Positions 35,527-44,415 of a DNA stretch of 64,000 nucleotides are shown piece after piece. The notes beneath the pieces were generated by a model, which saw nothing but the letters and a program-made list of their open reading frames with translations, made no database searches and had not been told where the DNA came from. Source of the stretch: an uncultured Cellvibrio sp. (lineage in GTDB: Bacteria > Pseudomonadota > Gammaproteobacteria > Pseudomonadales > Cellvibrionaceae); assembly GCA_946481095.1 (NCBI GenBank), contig CAMLML010000015.1:3406-67405 (forward strand), given 5' to 3'. The translations under genes were made by a program, and so were the position numbers. The first letter of the stretch is position 1. The number at the start of each line of letters is the position of its first letter.

Positions 35527-36450
35527 TCAGGATTTTTTATCAATAGCAGATTGAATCAATTCATTAATACCACCAATTGAACCTATCACACTGGATGCAT
35601 CGAGCGGCATCATAATGACCTTGGCATTTTCCGATGAGGCCAACTTACCCAAGGCTTCGACATATTTTTGTGCAACAAAATAATTAATGGCTTGTGGGTT
35701 ACCGGCTGCAATAGCATCGCTGACAAATTGTGTTGCTTTACCTTCTGCCTGCGCTTCACGTTCGCGGGCTTCTGCTTCCAGGAATGCTGATTCCCGTAAA
35801 CCTTCAGCTTTAAGAATTTGCGCGCGTTTTTCACCTTCAGCAACTTTAATCGCTGCTTCTCTTTCACCTTCTGCGCGCAAAATTTGTGCACGCTTTTCCC
35901 GCTCAGCTTTCATTTGGTTGGCCATGGCATCAACCAAATCACGCGGTGGCGTAATGTCTTTAATTTCAATACGCGTCACTTTTACACCCCAGGGTGATGT
36001 TGCTTCATCCACTTTCAATAATAAATTAGTGTTAATTGCATCACGTTTGGATAGCATCGAATCCAATTCCATTGAACCTACTACGGCACGAATATTGGTC
36101 ATCACCAAATTTTGCATAGCCTGTTGAAGATTATTGACTTGATAAGAAGCCTTGGCTGCATCAATAACCTGATAAAAACACACCGCATCTGCCGTCACCA
36201 TCGCATTGTCAGCACTGATCACTTCCTGCGGATGAATATCAAGAACCTGTTCCATCACTATGACTTTACGCCCAATACTGTCCACAAAAGGAACAATCAC
36301 ATTAAAACCCGGGTGTAATAAACGTGTGAATCGACCAAATCTTTCCACTGTCCAGTTTTGTCCCTGCGGAACATTTTTAACAATTTTCATCACCATAAAA
36401 ATCGCAAACACTGCAATCACTATTACAGTAGCGTCAAAAATCTCGAACAT
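35527..36450 (-). CDS. qmcA: SPFH/stomatin-like membrane protein (QmcA type)
   Basis: A 307-residue protein with one N-terminal transmembrane helix (about 8-25), an SPFH/band-7 domain (about 30-190; GPQ-like [26 protein letters not shown]) and a coiled-coil of [16 protein letters not shown] repeats. Length and order match E. coli QmcA. SPFH proteins form large membrane microdomain cages that influence proteolysis and lipids. It is the first gene of the qmcA-nfeD-patatin set and divergent from the LicD-like gene. Confidence 0.9.
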   Translation of the reverse strand: MFEIFDATVIVIAVFAIFMVMKIVKNVPQGQNWTVERFGRFTRLLHPGFNVIVPFVDSIGRKVIVMEQVLDIHPQEVISADNAMVTADAVCFYQVIDAAKASYQVNNLQQAMQNLVMTNIRAVVGSMELDSMLSKRDAINTNLLLKVDEATSPWGVKVTRIEIKDITPPRDLVDAMANQMKAEREKRAQILRAEGEREAAIKVAEGEKRAQILKAEGLRESAFLEAEAREREAQAEGKATQFVSDAIAAGNPQAINYFVAQKYVEALGKLASSENAKVIMMPLDASSVIGSIGGINELIQSAIDKKS

Positions 36451-36618
36451 AATGAACTCCCTGGTTGATGATAGAAAATGAAGAATGAGATATTGCTCTC
36501 AATTGCAAAGATGAATACTAGTTGGAATTCAGCCTTCCGGCAATTAATTCACAAAAACCTGCTGTTGTTATTGATCAGTCAAGCTAAAATGCCCGCAGTC
36601 TATTAACAGGTCTTTGAT

Positions 36619-37215
36619 ATGGCTGGCACAAAACCTCTGGTTGGAATTAATTTAACCAAATCCCTTGCAATGCTGCATGAGGTCACATCCCTTTTTGATC
36701 AACACCAAATTCCATACGCACTCGATGGCGGCACCGCTCTTGGTGTTATCCGTGAAAACAGATTACTCCCCTGGGATACTGATATGGATATTGCAGTTGA
36801 TGAAGGGGCAGTTGAACCCATACTGAAATTATTAAAAAGTTTATCTTTCTTTAAATACCGCATTCGAACACGAAAATTATCTAACGATATAGGTCACATT
36901 AAAAAAGATAAAATTCGATTAATTAAAGTTTGGACAAGAAAATATTTTTTATTCAAAGGCGATGAACTGCTCGATATCTTTGTGCGATTTAGCAAAGATG
37001 ATCAAGTATTCTGGGTATTGGGTCACGACCACATTGCCGTTAATGCCATGCCGAAAAAATTTCACACCCAACTGAAAAAAATTCAGTTCGATCAGAAAGA
37101 TTATTGGATACCGGAAGATGAGGATGAGTTTTTAACTTATCGTTATGGGAACTGGAGAGTGCCGGTAAAAGAATGGGATGCGTTTAAAAACGATGGTGCA
37201 TTGGTTAAGAATTAA
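36619..37215 (+). CDS. LicD-family phosphotransferase-like protein
   Basis: A 198-residue nucleotidyltransferase-fold protein. YALDGGTALGVIRE and WDTDMDIAV are the LicD hallmark (the DxD pair binds metal), and YGNWRVPVKEWD is the usual C-terminal motif. LicD proteins add phosphocholine or related groups to surface glycans. No glycan biosynthesis cluster surrounds it, so the acceptor is unknown. AGG lies about 10 nt before the ATG. A strong hairpin terminator follows immediately. Confidence 0.85.
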   Translation: MAGTKPLVGINLTKSLAMLHEVTSLFDQHQIPYALDGGTALGVIRENRLLPWDTDMDIAVDEGAVEPILKLLKSLSFFKYRIRTRKLSNDIGHIKKDKIRLIKVWTRKYFLFKGDELLDIFVRFSKDDQVFWVLGHDHIAVNAMPKKFHTQLKKIQFDQKDYWIPEDEDEFLTYRYGNWRVPVKEWDAFKNDGALVKN

Positions 37216-37217
37216 TA

Positions 37218-37246
37218 AAAACGCCACATAACTATGTGGCGTTTTT
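37218..37246. terminator. Bidirectional terminator between licD-like gene and fadD
   Basis: AAAACGCCACATA and TATGTGGCGTTTT form a stem of up to 13 bp with A-rich and T-rich flanks, so it works in both directions. The fadD stop (TAG, 37232-37234) lies inside it, so half of the stem is coding for the final fadD residues. Confidence 0.9.
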
Positions 37247-38863
37247 ATTCCCCAATTCCTGATCTCTTAATTCACGACGCAAAATTTTGCCAACATTGGT
37301 TTTGGGTAAATCCGTTCTGAATTCAACTTGTTTTGGCACTTTGTAAGCAGTTAATACGCCTTTTGCATAACGTCTTACATCATCCGCTGTTAATTCAGAA
37401 TTTTTTGAGACCACAAATGCTTTTACCATTTCACTGCCATCACCATCGGGCAATCCGATGACAGCAGCCTCGATAATATCAGGATGGCAGCAGAGAGCGT
37501 CTTCCACTTCATTTGGAAAAACTTTGAAGCCGCTGACATTAATCATGTCTTTTTTGCGATCTACAATTTTGATGTAGCCGTCCGCCTGGATAATGGCAAT
37601 GTCACCTGAATAAAACCAGCCATCCGCATCAATCACTTCAGCCGTTGCTTCAGGTCGTTGCCAGTAACCTTTCATCACCTGCGGGCCACGAATGCACAGC
37701 TCTCCCGCTTCACCGGCAGGCAACTCTTTACCATCGGCATCCACCACTTTGCATTCTGTTTCCGCCATGGTGATACCCACTGTCCCCTGCACGGGAGCAT
37801 CAAAGGGATTGATAGTGACTACCGGTGAAGTTTCTGTCAGACCATAACCTTCCACCAATGGTGCGCCGGTTAATGCAGTCCATTTTTTATAGGTCTCGAC
37901 AGTTAACGCCATGCCACCGGATGAAGTTAATCGCAGTGTGGAAAAATCAAGTTTCAAAAAATCTTCATTGCGCATTAACGCATTGAATAAAGTATTCAAG
38001 CCTACAAATAAACTGAAAGGAACTGTTTGCAATGTTTTCACAAATGTCGGTATGTCACGCGGATTGGGAATCAGAATTGAATGATTGCCCAGAGTAATTG
38101 CCGACGTGCAATGCAAAGTAAAAGAATAAATGTGATACAAGGGAAGAGGGGCAATATAAGTTTCCTGATTTTTCCGGAATACGCTCTTCATATGCTCATT
38201 CACTTGCAACATATTTGCGACCAGATTTCGATGGCTGAGCATAGCGCCTTTGGCTATACCGGTTGTGCCGCCTGTGTATTGCAATACCGCAATATCCTCA
38301 GGATCACGGGAAACAGGTGAAAAATCTTTTTCCGACAGAGTTAATGTCTCACGAAATTTGACGGAATTTTTAAATGCAAACTCCGGCACCAATTTTTTCA
38401 CATATTTGACCACTGAATTAATCAGTATGCGCTTCAAGGGTGAATGCAAATCGGCCAGTTCAGTCACTATGACAGTCTTAACCTGGGTTTCTTCAATGAC
38501 TTCAGCAGCATTACGGGCAATGTTGGCTAAAACCACCAAAGCTTTAGCACCTGAATCATTTAACTGATGTTTAATTTCACTCGATGTGTACAAGGGATTG
38601 GTATTAACCACAATCAAACCGGCACGCAATGCCCCAAACACAGCAACTGGATACTGCAAGACATTGGGTAATTGAACAGCAATTCGATCACCGGGCTTCA
38701 AATCGGTTTGTTTTTGTAGATAAGCCGCAAATTTAGCCGTCAACTGATCCAACTCACCATAAGTCAAACTCTGCTCCATGCAGGTAAACGCTTTGCTGGT
38801 TGCATAAGTTGCGCAGGCGGTATTGAAGACTTCAATTAATGTTTTTTGGTAATCCAGACTCAT
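37232..38863 (-). CDS. fadD: Long-chain fatty acid-CoA ligase
   Basis: An AMP-forming acyl-CoA synthetase of 543 residues from the ATG at 38863 (AGGAG 9 nt upstream); the longer frame upstream has no similarity to the family. The P-loop YTGGTTGIAKGA, the EGYGLTETSP motif, YSGDIA and DRKKDMINVSGFKV are all typical of FadD. It activates fatty acids at the inner membrane for beta-oxidation or lipid synthesis. Its 3' end overlaps a terminator. The Nudix gene lies upstream on the same strand with a 67-nt gap. Confidence 0.93.
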   Translation of the reverse strand: MSLDYQKTLIEVFNTACATYATSKAFTCMEQSLTYGELDQLTAKFAAYLQKQTDLKPGDRIAVQLPNVLQYPVAVFGALRAGLIVVNTNPLYTSSEIKHQLNDSGAKALVVLANIARNAAEVIEETQVKTVIVTELADLHSPLKRILINSVVKYVKKLVPEFAFKNSVKFRETLTLSEKDFSPVSRDPEDIAVLQYTGGTTGIAKGAMLSHRNLVANMLQVNEHMKSVFRKNQETYIAPLPLYHIYSFTLHCTSAITLGNHSILIPNPRDIPTFVKTLQTVPFSLFVGLNTLFNALMRNEDFLKLDFSTLRLTSSGGMALTVETYKKWTALTGAPLVEGYGLTETSPVVTINPFDAPVQGTVGITMAETECKVVDADGKELPAGEAGELCIRGPQVMKGYWQRPEATAEVIDADGWFYSGDIAIIQADGYIKIVDRKKDMINVSGFKVFPNEVEDALCCHPDIIEAAVIGLPDGDGSEMVKAFVVSKNSELTADDVRRYAKGVLTAYKVPKQVEFRTDLPKTNVGKILRRELRDQELGNKNAT

Positions 38864-38930
38864 GCGGTCAGGCTCCTTGGTGTCAGTACTTATTATGGAA
38901 AAGATAGCTGCTTCAGTCACAGAGCACAAA

Positions 38931-39479
38931 TCAAAACTTGAGATGCCTGAGTAACTGCTGAGTAATCATGGCGGTAAAACCCCATATCCGATGCTGATTA
39001 TATTGATACACAGGCAAACAATAAGAAAGCCCGTTATGTTCAAAATGATCATCATCAATTTTCAATCCATTACGAAATTCGATAATCGGGATATTAAAAA
39101 GCAAATCAAGTTCTTCTAAAAATGGATCGACTGGATAATCCGCATTAAAACTGGCAACAAATGGAATGACATGGGTACCTGATCTTGTTGCTGCAGGCTG
39201 CAAACTGCCAATATATTCAATTTCCGTGGCGGGTAAGCCGATTTCTTCTTGCGTCTCACGTAAGGCTGTTGCCCACAAACTTTCGTCAAATTCCTCTTTT
39301 TTCCCACCGGGAAAACAAATTTCACCAGGATGTGTGCGCAAATGCAACGCCCGCCGACCATACAAAATTGAAGGACTTTCCGAACGGCTAATCAGAACCA
39401 ACACCGCAGCAACTGCATCGGGATGATCCTTTTGGGAATCCAGTTGCAATTTTAATTGAGCAAATAATTCTTCACTCAT
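38931..39479 (-). CDS. Nudix hydrolase, probable CoA pyrophosphatase
   Basis: A 182-residue Nudix protein. The Nudix box runs from GGKKEEFDESLWATAL to RETQEEIGL (about residues 55-80). The segment RALHLRTHPGEICFPGGKKE just before it matches the UPF0035 signature of CoA-degrading enzymes such as NudL (YeaB). It would cleave CoA or acyl-CoA to 3',5'-ADP and phosphopantetheine, which fits its place next to fadD. The ATG overlaps the upstream YqfO-like stop in TGATG, so it is translationally coupled. Confidence 0.9.
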   Translation of the reverse strand: MSEELFAQLKLQLDSQKDHPDAVAAVLVLISRSESPSILYGRRALHLRTHPGEICFPGGKKEEFDESLWATALRETQEEIGLPATEIEYIGSLQPAATRSGTHVIPFVASFNADYPVDPFLEELDLLFNIPIIEFRNGLKIDDDHFEHNGLSYCLPVYQYNQHRIWGFTAMITQQLLRHLKF

Positions 39480-39790
39480 CAAACTATTTCCAATCGCCAA
39501 ACATCAATCGCCGGTTCTTCATAAGGATGCGCAGCTCGTAAAGCGGTTATCGCCTGTTGAAGTTTGTCATCTTCACAAATTAATTCAACACGATATTCAG
39601 CAATTTGTGTTAATTGGTTGGATTCGCCAACAAAAGGTTTTGAATTATCAAGCGGACGAAACTGACCTTGACCGAGAATATGCCAGCAGCATTGATCGTA
39701 ATTTTTATAACGACCGGCACCAGCGGAGAATAAAGCCGATTTGGTTATGTCGAGATGGGATTCGGGGACGTAGTAGATGATTTTGTGCAT
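39479..39790 (-). CDS. YqfO/NIF3-associated CutA-like small protein
   Basis: A 103-residue protein with the pattern of the CutA-like domain found inserted in NIF3/YqfO proteins: KIIYYVPESHLD at the start, GAGRYKNYDQCCW, and AHPYEEPAIDVW at the end. Stand-alone copies occur in many Proteobacteria; the biochemical role is not established. The stop overlaps the Nudix start by one base. A REPIN-like repeat lies directly upstream of its start. Confidence 0.85.
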   Translation of the reverse strand: MHKIIYYVPESHLDITKSALFSAGAGRYKNYDQCCWHILGQGQFRPLDNSKPFVGESNQLTQIAEYRVELICEDDKLQQAITALRAAHPYEEPAIDVWRLEIV

Positions 39791-39794
39791 TTGG

Positions 39795-39900
39795 CCCTCA
39801 CCCTAGCCCTCTCCCAGAGGGAGAGGGAACTGAATTCACTTCGTAGTCAATTAATCAGGGAGTGATTCCCTCTCCCTCTGGGAGAGGGTTAGGGTGAGGG
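39795..39900. repeat. REPIN-like paired palindrome upstream of the YqfO-like gene
   Basis: Two 35-bp arms (39795-39829 and 39866-39900) are inverse complements with a single mismatch, separated by 36 nt. Each arm is itself a hairpin, CCCTCTCCC-AGA-GGGAGAGGG, preceded by CCCTCACCC. This nested design (two inverted REP hairpins) is that of a REPIN. It lies between serA and the YqfO-like gene. Confidence 0.9.
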
Positions 39901-39910
39901 CAAGCTTTTA

Positions 39911-41086
39911 TCAAATCACCCTAACCGCAATCACATGCTCAACTTTTTTCAACGCTGCGATCACATCACCAGAAGGTGCTGCTTCTGTGTCGATAATATT
40001 GTAAGCCACATCACCACGGCTTTTGTTGACCATATCGATCACGTTAACTTTGTGATCAGCAAGAACCGACAGCACATGACCCAATACACCTGACACGTTG
40101 TCATTCGAAAAAGTAATGCGTGAACCTGTGTTGGGGTTGCGATCCATATAAACTGCAGGGAAGTTCACCGAGTTTTTAATATTGCCGTTTTCCAAATAAT
40201 CCATCAGTTGATCCGCGGCCATAATCGCGCAGTTTTCTTCCGCTTCTTCGGTGCTAGCACCTATGTGTGGCATAGCGTAAACATCAGGGCGATTTAATAA
40301 AATCGGCTCAGGGAAATCGCAAATATATTTTCCTAAATGACCCGCGTTCAAACTATCGACCACTGCGTGCGCATCCACAATCGCTTCTCGCGCAAAGTTC
40401 AACAGAGTCGAACCTTTTTTCATCACTTTTAAAGTGTCGGCGTTGATCAAATGTTTGGTCGCTGGAATTGCAGGCACGTGCAAAGTCACATAATCAGAGC
40501 GCGCCAGGAGCGATTGCAAGTTTTCCATACGGCCAACTTGATTGGGTAAACGCCATGCAGCTTCAACGGACAAAGCCGGGTCGAAACCAATCACATTCAT
40601 ACCCAATGCAAGCGCTGCATCAGCAATCAAGGAACCAATCGCGCCCAAACCAACAATACCCAGAGTTTTACCTTGCAATTCAAAACCGGCGAAATTGGAT
40701 TTTTCTTTTTCCAATAATTTCGACATTTCGTCGGCATCGGTCATGTGCGTTAAACCTTGCACATATTGCATGCCCGGCAAAATTCCACGCGAACCTAACA
40801 ACATGCCAGCCAACACCAATTCTTTTACTGCGTTGGCGTTTGCACCGGGCGAATTGAAAACCACTACACCTTTTTTGGTGTATTCCTCGACAGGAACGTT
40901 ATTGGTACCCGCACCAGCACGCGCTACTGCTTTTACTGATTCAGGCAAAGCTTCACCGTGCAATTTATGACTGCGAAGAATGTAGGCGTCAGGGCTACCG
41001 ATATCGCTAGCGACTTCGTACTTTTCACGAGAGAAACGGCTCAAGCCTTTGATAGAAATAGTGTTGTAGGTTTTGATTTTGAACAT
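39911..41086 (-). CDS. serA: D-3-phosphoglycerate dehydrogenase SerA
   Basis: SerA oxidises 3-phosphoglycerate to 3-phosphohydroxypyruvate, the first committed step of serine synthesis. From the ATG at 41086 (AAAGGA upstream) it has 391 residues. The NAD-binding motif GIVGLGAIG is near residue 145. Catalytic regions are INFAREAIVD (Arg), DFPEPIL and AMPHIGASTEEAEEN (His). A C-terminal ACT domain (about 315-391) likely binds serine for feedback control. A longer upstream frame runs through a repeat and is rejected. serC lies upstream on the same strand. Confidence 0.95.
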   Translation of the reverse strand: MFKIKTYNTISIKGLSRFSREKYEVASDIGSPDAYILRSHKLHGEALPESVKAVARAGAGTNNVPVEEYTKKGVVVFNSPGANANAVKELVLAGMLLGSRGILPGMQYVQGLTHMTDADEMSKLLEKEKSNFAGFELQGKTLGIVGLGAIGSLIADAALALGMNVIGFDPALSVEAAWRLPNQVGRMENLQSLLARSDYVTLHVPAIPATKHLINADTLKVMKKGSTLLNFAREAIVDAHAVVDSLNAGHLGKYICDFPEPILLNRPDVYAMPHIGASTEEAEENCAIMAADQLMDYLENGNIKNSVNFPAVYMDRNPNTGSRITFSNDNVSGVLGHVLSVLADHKVNVIDMVNKSRGDVAYNIIDTEAAPSGDVIAALKKVEHVIAVRVI

Positions 41087-41115
41087 GAGATGTTCCTTTT
41101 GATTTGGGATTTTTA

Positions 41116-41268
41116 CCCCTCTCCCCTGCCCCTCTCCCACAAGGGGAGAGGGGAATTGGTCCTGTTCAATATTTTTTTGTAATTAACGATTTATAAAATT
41201 ACAAAAATATTTTTATCGAACTTCGATCTGCTCCCTCTCCCTTGATGGGAGAGGGCTGGGGAGAGGGT
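41116..41268. repeat. REPIN-like paired palindrome between serC and serA
   Basis: Two inverted REP-like hairpins (41116-41153 and 41231-41268, each containing CCCTCTCCC...GGGAGAGGG) flank a 77-nt AT-rich spacer. The spacer has its own inverted repeat (AATATTTTTTTGTAATT and AATTACAAAAATATTT, near 41167-41216). The right half shares the GCAGAT-type spacer border with the copies at 12381-12487 and 50253-50392. Confidence 0.85.
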
Positions 41269-41281
41269 GTTTTGATTTTTA

Positions 41282-42400
41282 TTACTTAACTGCTTCCTGA
41301 TAAGCCCAAGTCAACCAGGGCAACAGGTCTTGCAAATCTTTGGTACCAACAGTTGCACCACACCAAATTCTTAATCCGGGTGGTGCATCACGGTAAGCAC
41401 CAATGTCATAAGCGACACCTTCTTTATCCAACAATTTGATCATAGCTTTGACTTGATCCGGTGTTGCTTTCAGAGTGAAGCAAACAGAAGTGTTGGATAA
41501 AGTTTCTGGTGTTTTCGCCAAAAAATCGATCCAATCATTCGCTGCCACAAAACCTTTCAACACATTCAAATTGGCGTTGGACATTTCGATGGTTTTTTTC
41601 ACGCCGCCGATTGAACGCACCCAATCCAGCGCGTCGAGATAATCCGCAACCGCCAACATGGATGGCGTATTGATGGTGTCGCCTTTAAATAAACCTTCAG
41701 TCACTTTACCACCGCTGGTCATACGGAAAAGTTTTGGCATTGGCCATGAGGGTTTGTAAGTTTCCAAACGTTCGATAGCGCGTGGGCTGAGGATCAACAT
41801 ACCGTGTGCACCTTCACCGCCGAGCACTTTTTGCCAGCTGAAGGTAATCACGTCCAATTTTTCCCATGGCATTTCCATTGCAAATACAGCAGAGGTTGCA
41901 TCACAAATGGTGAGGCCTTTGCGGTCAGCTGGAATCCAATCGCCGTTAGGAACTTTCACACCAGAGGTTGTACCGTTCCAGGTGAAGATTACGTCATTGT
42001 CGAAATTCACTTTGGTGAGATCAGGCAAATAACCGTAATCCGCTTCGTGTGCATTCACGCTGAGTTTTAATTCTTTGGTGGCGTCACTCAACCAGCCTTT
42101 ACCGAAAGATTCCCATTGCAGAATATCGACACCGCGTGCGCCCAACAAAGACCACATAGCCATTTCAACCGCGCCAGTATCAGAACCGGGAACCACACCG
42201 CAGCGATAGCCTTCGGGTAAACCCAACAATTCAGCCGTATCCAGACATGCGCGCTCCAAAGCAGCTTTGCCGATAGTTGAACGATGTGAACGACCGAGAG
42301 TGGAAATATCCAATTGATCCAGTGAATATCCTGGACGTTTGCTGCAAGGGCCTGATGAAAAATTGGGGTTGTTAGGTTTAACGCTGGGTTTAACTGACAT
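41282..42400 (-). CDS. serC: Phosphoserine aminotransferase SerC (Methanosarcina-type)
   Basis: A PLP-dependent class V aminotransferase converting 3-phosphohydroxypyruvate to phosphoserine. From the ATG at 42400 (GAGGATC upstream) it has 372 residues. The PLP lysine is in [14 protein letters not shown], and [14 protein letters not shown] opens the fold. The sequence resembles the archaeal/alphaproteobacterial form (serC_2) and not the E. coli type. It lies upstream of serA on the same strand, with a REPIN between them, so the two are probably one operon. Confidence 0.93.
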   Translation of the reverse strand: MSVKPSVKPNNPNFSSGPCSKRPGYSLDQLDISTLGRSHRSTIGKAALERACLDTAELLGLPEGYRCGVVPGSDTGAVEMAMWSLLGARGVDILQWESFGKGWLSDATKELKLSVNAHEADYGYLPDLTKVNFDNDVIFTWNGTTSGVKVPNGDWIPADRKGLTICDATSAVFAMEMPWEKLDVITFSWQKVLGGEGAHGMLILSPRAIERLETYKPSWPMPKLFRMTSGGKVTEGLFKGDTINTPSMLAVADYLDALDWVRSIGGVKKTIEMSNANLNVLKGFVAANDWIDFLAKTPETLSNTSVCFTLKATPDQVKAMIKLLDKEGVAYDIGAYRDAPPGLRIWCGATVGTKDLQDLLPWLTWAYQEAVK

Positions 42401-42474
42401 GGTGATCCTCGGAATCAAACAAGCGGTGGTCGAGAAGATGAAAATTTGGGGCGGCGATTATGCCAGCTCGGAGG

Positions 42475-42640
42475 CAAAACCTGTAGGGGCAACCCCTGTG
42501 GTTGTCGTTTATTTTACGCAGGGTTGTAGATCAAAGACCCCCTCCTAACCTCCCCGTTCAGAAACCAGTCCTTATGGTTTCCCCTTCGGGCAGCTTCGCT
42601 GTGCAAATTGCTCCTGCAATTTGTGCCAGGGGGAGGGACT
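42475..42640. repeat. Cluster of GC-rich palindromes upstream of serC
   Basis: The gap before serC holds several nested stems: GTAGGGGCAACCCCT near 42483-42497, an outer CCCCCTCC...GGGGGAGGG pair (about 42538-42546 and 42630-42638), and inner stems AAACCAGTC/GGTTT and GCAAATTG/CAATTTGT. The outer pair recalls the REPIN family but the spacer differs. The serC promoter probably lies in the remaining 42401-42474. Confidence 0.55.
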
Positions 42641-42647
42641 AAAGTGG

Positions 42648-43094
42648 TCATTTCCAGGTATCGGAAGTTAGGGTCTTCTCAGCACCAAAATTTTGAGAGT
42701 CCTCAGCAGTCGCGCCTTCTTTGCATTCACCCTTCATCCAGATGTGATAACGGGACAAGCTTTTATCGATTTCAAAAAAACCCTCGCGGCAATAACCGGT
42801 TTTTTTGACCACATATTCCACATTCATCAACAGACTGCGATAGCTGCGGGAACCCAGGTCTATGCCGGTTTGACGAACATTGTCGCGGCCGGATTGGGCG
42901 ATACGTATTTGACTGGGGATTTGATCTTCCGGCATGCGCAAACGGTAGACGAACATCTTGCTGGTATTAGGCAGGATTTGAATTTCCAGTGTTTCTTGCA
43001 GGCCCCTGTCGGTGTAACTGCGGCCATTGCTGCAACCGCCAATACCTGAAAGAACCAAAACCAATAAAACCGGATACTTAAGTGCGACATTCAT
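42648..43094 (-). CDS. Hypothetical lipoprotein
   Basis: From the ATG at 43094 (AAAGG about 9 nt upstream) this is 148 residues, with a signal peptide ending in the lipobox GIGGC. The mature protein is basic and mixed alpha/beta, with cysteines in GYCREGFF and KGECKEG that could form a disulfide. I do not recognise a family. It stands alone between the repeat cluster and a divergent FlgT-like gene. Confidence 0.7.
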   Translation of the reverse strand: MNVALKYPVLLVLVLSGIGGCSNGRSYTDRGLQETLEIQILPNTSKMFVYRLRMPEDQIPSQIRIAQSGRDNVRQTGIDLGSRSYRSLLMNVEYVVKKTGYCREGFFEIDKSLSRYHIWMKGECKEGATAEDSQNFGAEKTLTSDTWK

Positions 43095-43238
43095 GCCGTG
43101 CAACCTTTTTATTTATGCTGATTAACTAAAGAAATACGCCTCAATGCCGATCAATTGGAATAGACGATTCACAACCAAACGCTCTACTGACAGACGTTTT
43201 ACCTTTTTCGTTCCATCACTTCAGCCCGGGAGCCTATC

Positions 43239-44366
43239 ATGGGTGGGATAATCTGGCCTAGAGCCAAGTCTATTCCAGTGCTTTTCTTTATCGTCATGGC
43301 AATTCCCTGTCATGCGTATCAACTTATTCCTGATGATATTGCATTTAAAAAAGCGCCAGAACAATCAGCCGAACATCAAGTCGTTTTATCTGGACAAGCA
43401 GAAGCAGAACCTGACCCCGCCACCGAATCTGTCACTGATACCTCGATCAATGACAATCCAGCCACTGATATATCCAGAGATTCCAGTACAGAAATCCAAA
43501 ATACCTGTGAATCCCAATGGCAAAAAAACCTGGTGATTACCGCCATGCCGAGATTAAATCCCCAAAGCAGTAACGCCGGAAATTTTTATGCTGCAGAAAT
43601 TGAAATACCCAGGTTATTGGCAAAAGAATTGAAAAAATCAACTGGAATAGAAAGTCGGCTCATCCAACAAGTTTCCAGCCCAACCTTGAATGCCGCACAA
43701 AAACGCCAGTTAACCCGGCAAATCGCACTCAGCGAAGAAACCCAATTTGTACTGTCGGGTGAAATACTGGACATGTCGATGCGTGATCCCAATACGGTTT
43801 ACAACCCTGCTTTTATGCAAATGCTGCGCAATCACTTTACCGATTTCACCATGATGAAATTCGCCGACACACGCGACAGGGTATTTGCTTTACATCTTGA
43901 ATTGCGCGATGGATTTACCGGGGAACTTTTACTTGAAGATAATTTTTATACCCAAGGCATTTGGAAAAATCCGAAACCCATAGGTTTTACCTCGCCGGAT
44001 TTGTGGCAATCACAATACGGGAGGCGCATCCAGCAATTACTGGTCAAAGCGGGCAAACAACTCGCACACAATATTCGCTGCCAACCTTACATGGCCAGAA
44101 TAGAGTCCACACCCGGGCAAATTGAATTGTTGGTTCAAGGTGGCGCCAATAATGGATTGCATGCCGGAGACCAAATGGCCCTTTATCAATTAGTGGTTTT
44201 GGCATCACCGTCACAATATGAAACTTATCAGACACGTTTGGTAAAACGCGACCTTCAACTGCGCGTCAAGGAAGTATATCCTTCGCACAGCCTGGCACTA
44301 CTGGAGGGGGATGACTTGCTTAACGGCCAATATTTGGCAGTAGGAGCAGAATCAAAAAGCTTCTGA
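43239..44366 (+). CDS. FlgT-like exported protein
   Basis: A 375-residue precursor with a signal peptide (about 1-28, ending CHAYQ), a polar linker (about 30-85), and a structured domain containing QFVLSGEILDMSM and FALHLELRDGFTGELLLEDNF. This pattern resembles the middle domain of FlgT, the H-ring protein of sodium-driven flagella; the C-terminal IELLVQGGANNGLHAGDQMALYQ also fits. No flagellar genes are nearby, so FlgT function is only a possibility; other CsgG/FlgT-type periplasmic proteins are an alternative. GGGAG lies 8 nt upstream of the ATG. Confidence 0.6.
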   Translation: MGGIIWPRAKSIPVLFFIVMAIPCHAYQLIPDDIAFKKAPEQSAEHQVVLSGQAEAEPDPATESVTDTSINDNPATDISRDSSTEIQNTCESQWQKNLVITAMPRLNPQSSNAGNFYAAEIEIPRLLAKELKKSTGIESRLIQQVSSPTLNAAQKRQLTRQIALSEETQFVLSGEILDMSMRDPNTVYNPAFMQMLRNHFTDFTMMKFADTRDRVFALHLELRDGFTGELLLEDNFYTQGIWKNPKPIGFTSPDLWQSQYGRRIQQLLVKAGKQLAHNIRCQPYMARIESTPGQIELLVQGGANNGLHAGDQMALYQLVVLASPSQYETYQTRLVKRDLQLRVKEVYPSHSLALLEGDDLLNGQYLAVGAESKSF

Positions 44367-44415
44367 TAGACTGCGCTGGCATTTTTTTAACAATAACCAA
44401 CAGTCTCAGATCGAC

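Noticed and set aside
41087..41140. Upstream N-terminal extension of SerA
   Set aside because: The extra residues are encoded by repeat sequence, and a good ribosome-binding site lies before the ATG at 41086.
42483..42497. Riboswitch in the leader of serC
   Set aside because: The GC-rich stems look like dispersed repeats; no known riboswitch core could be recognised.
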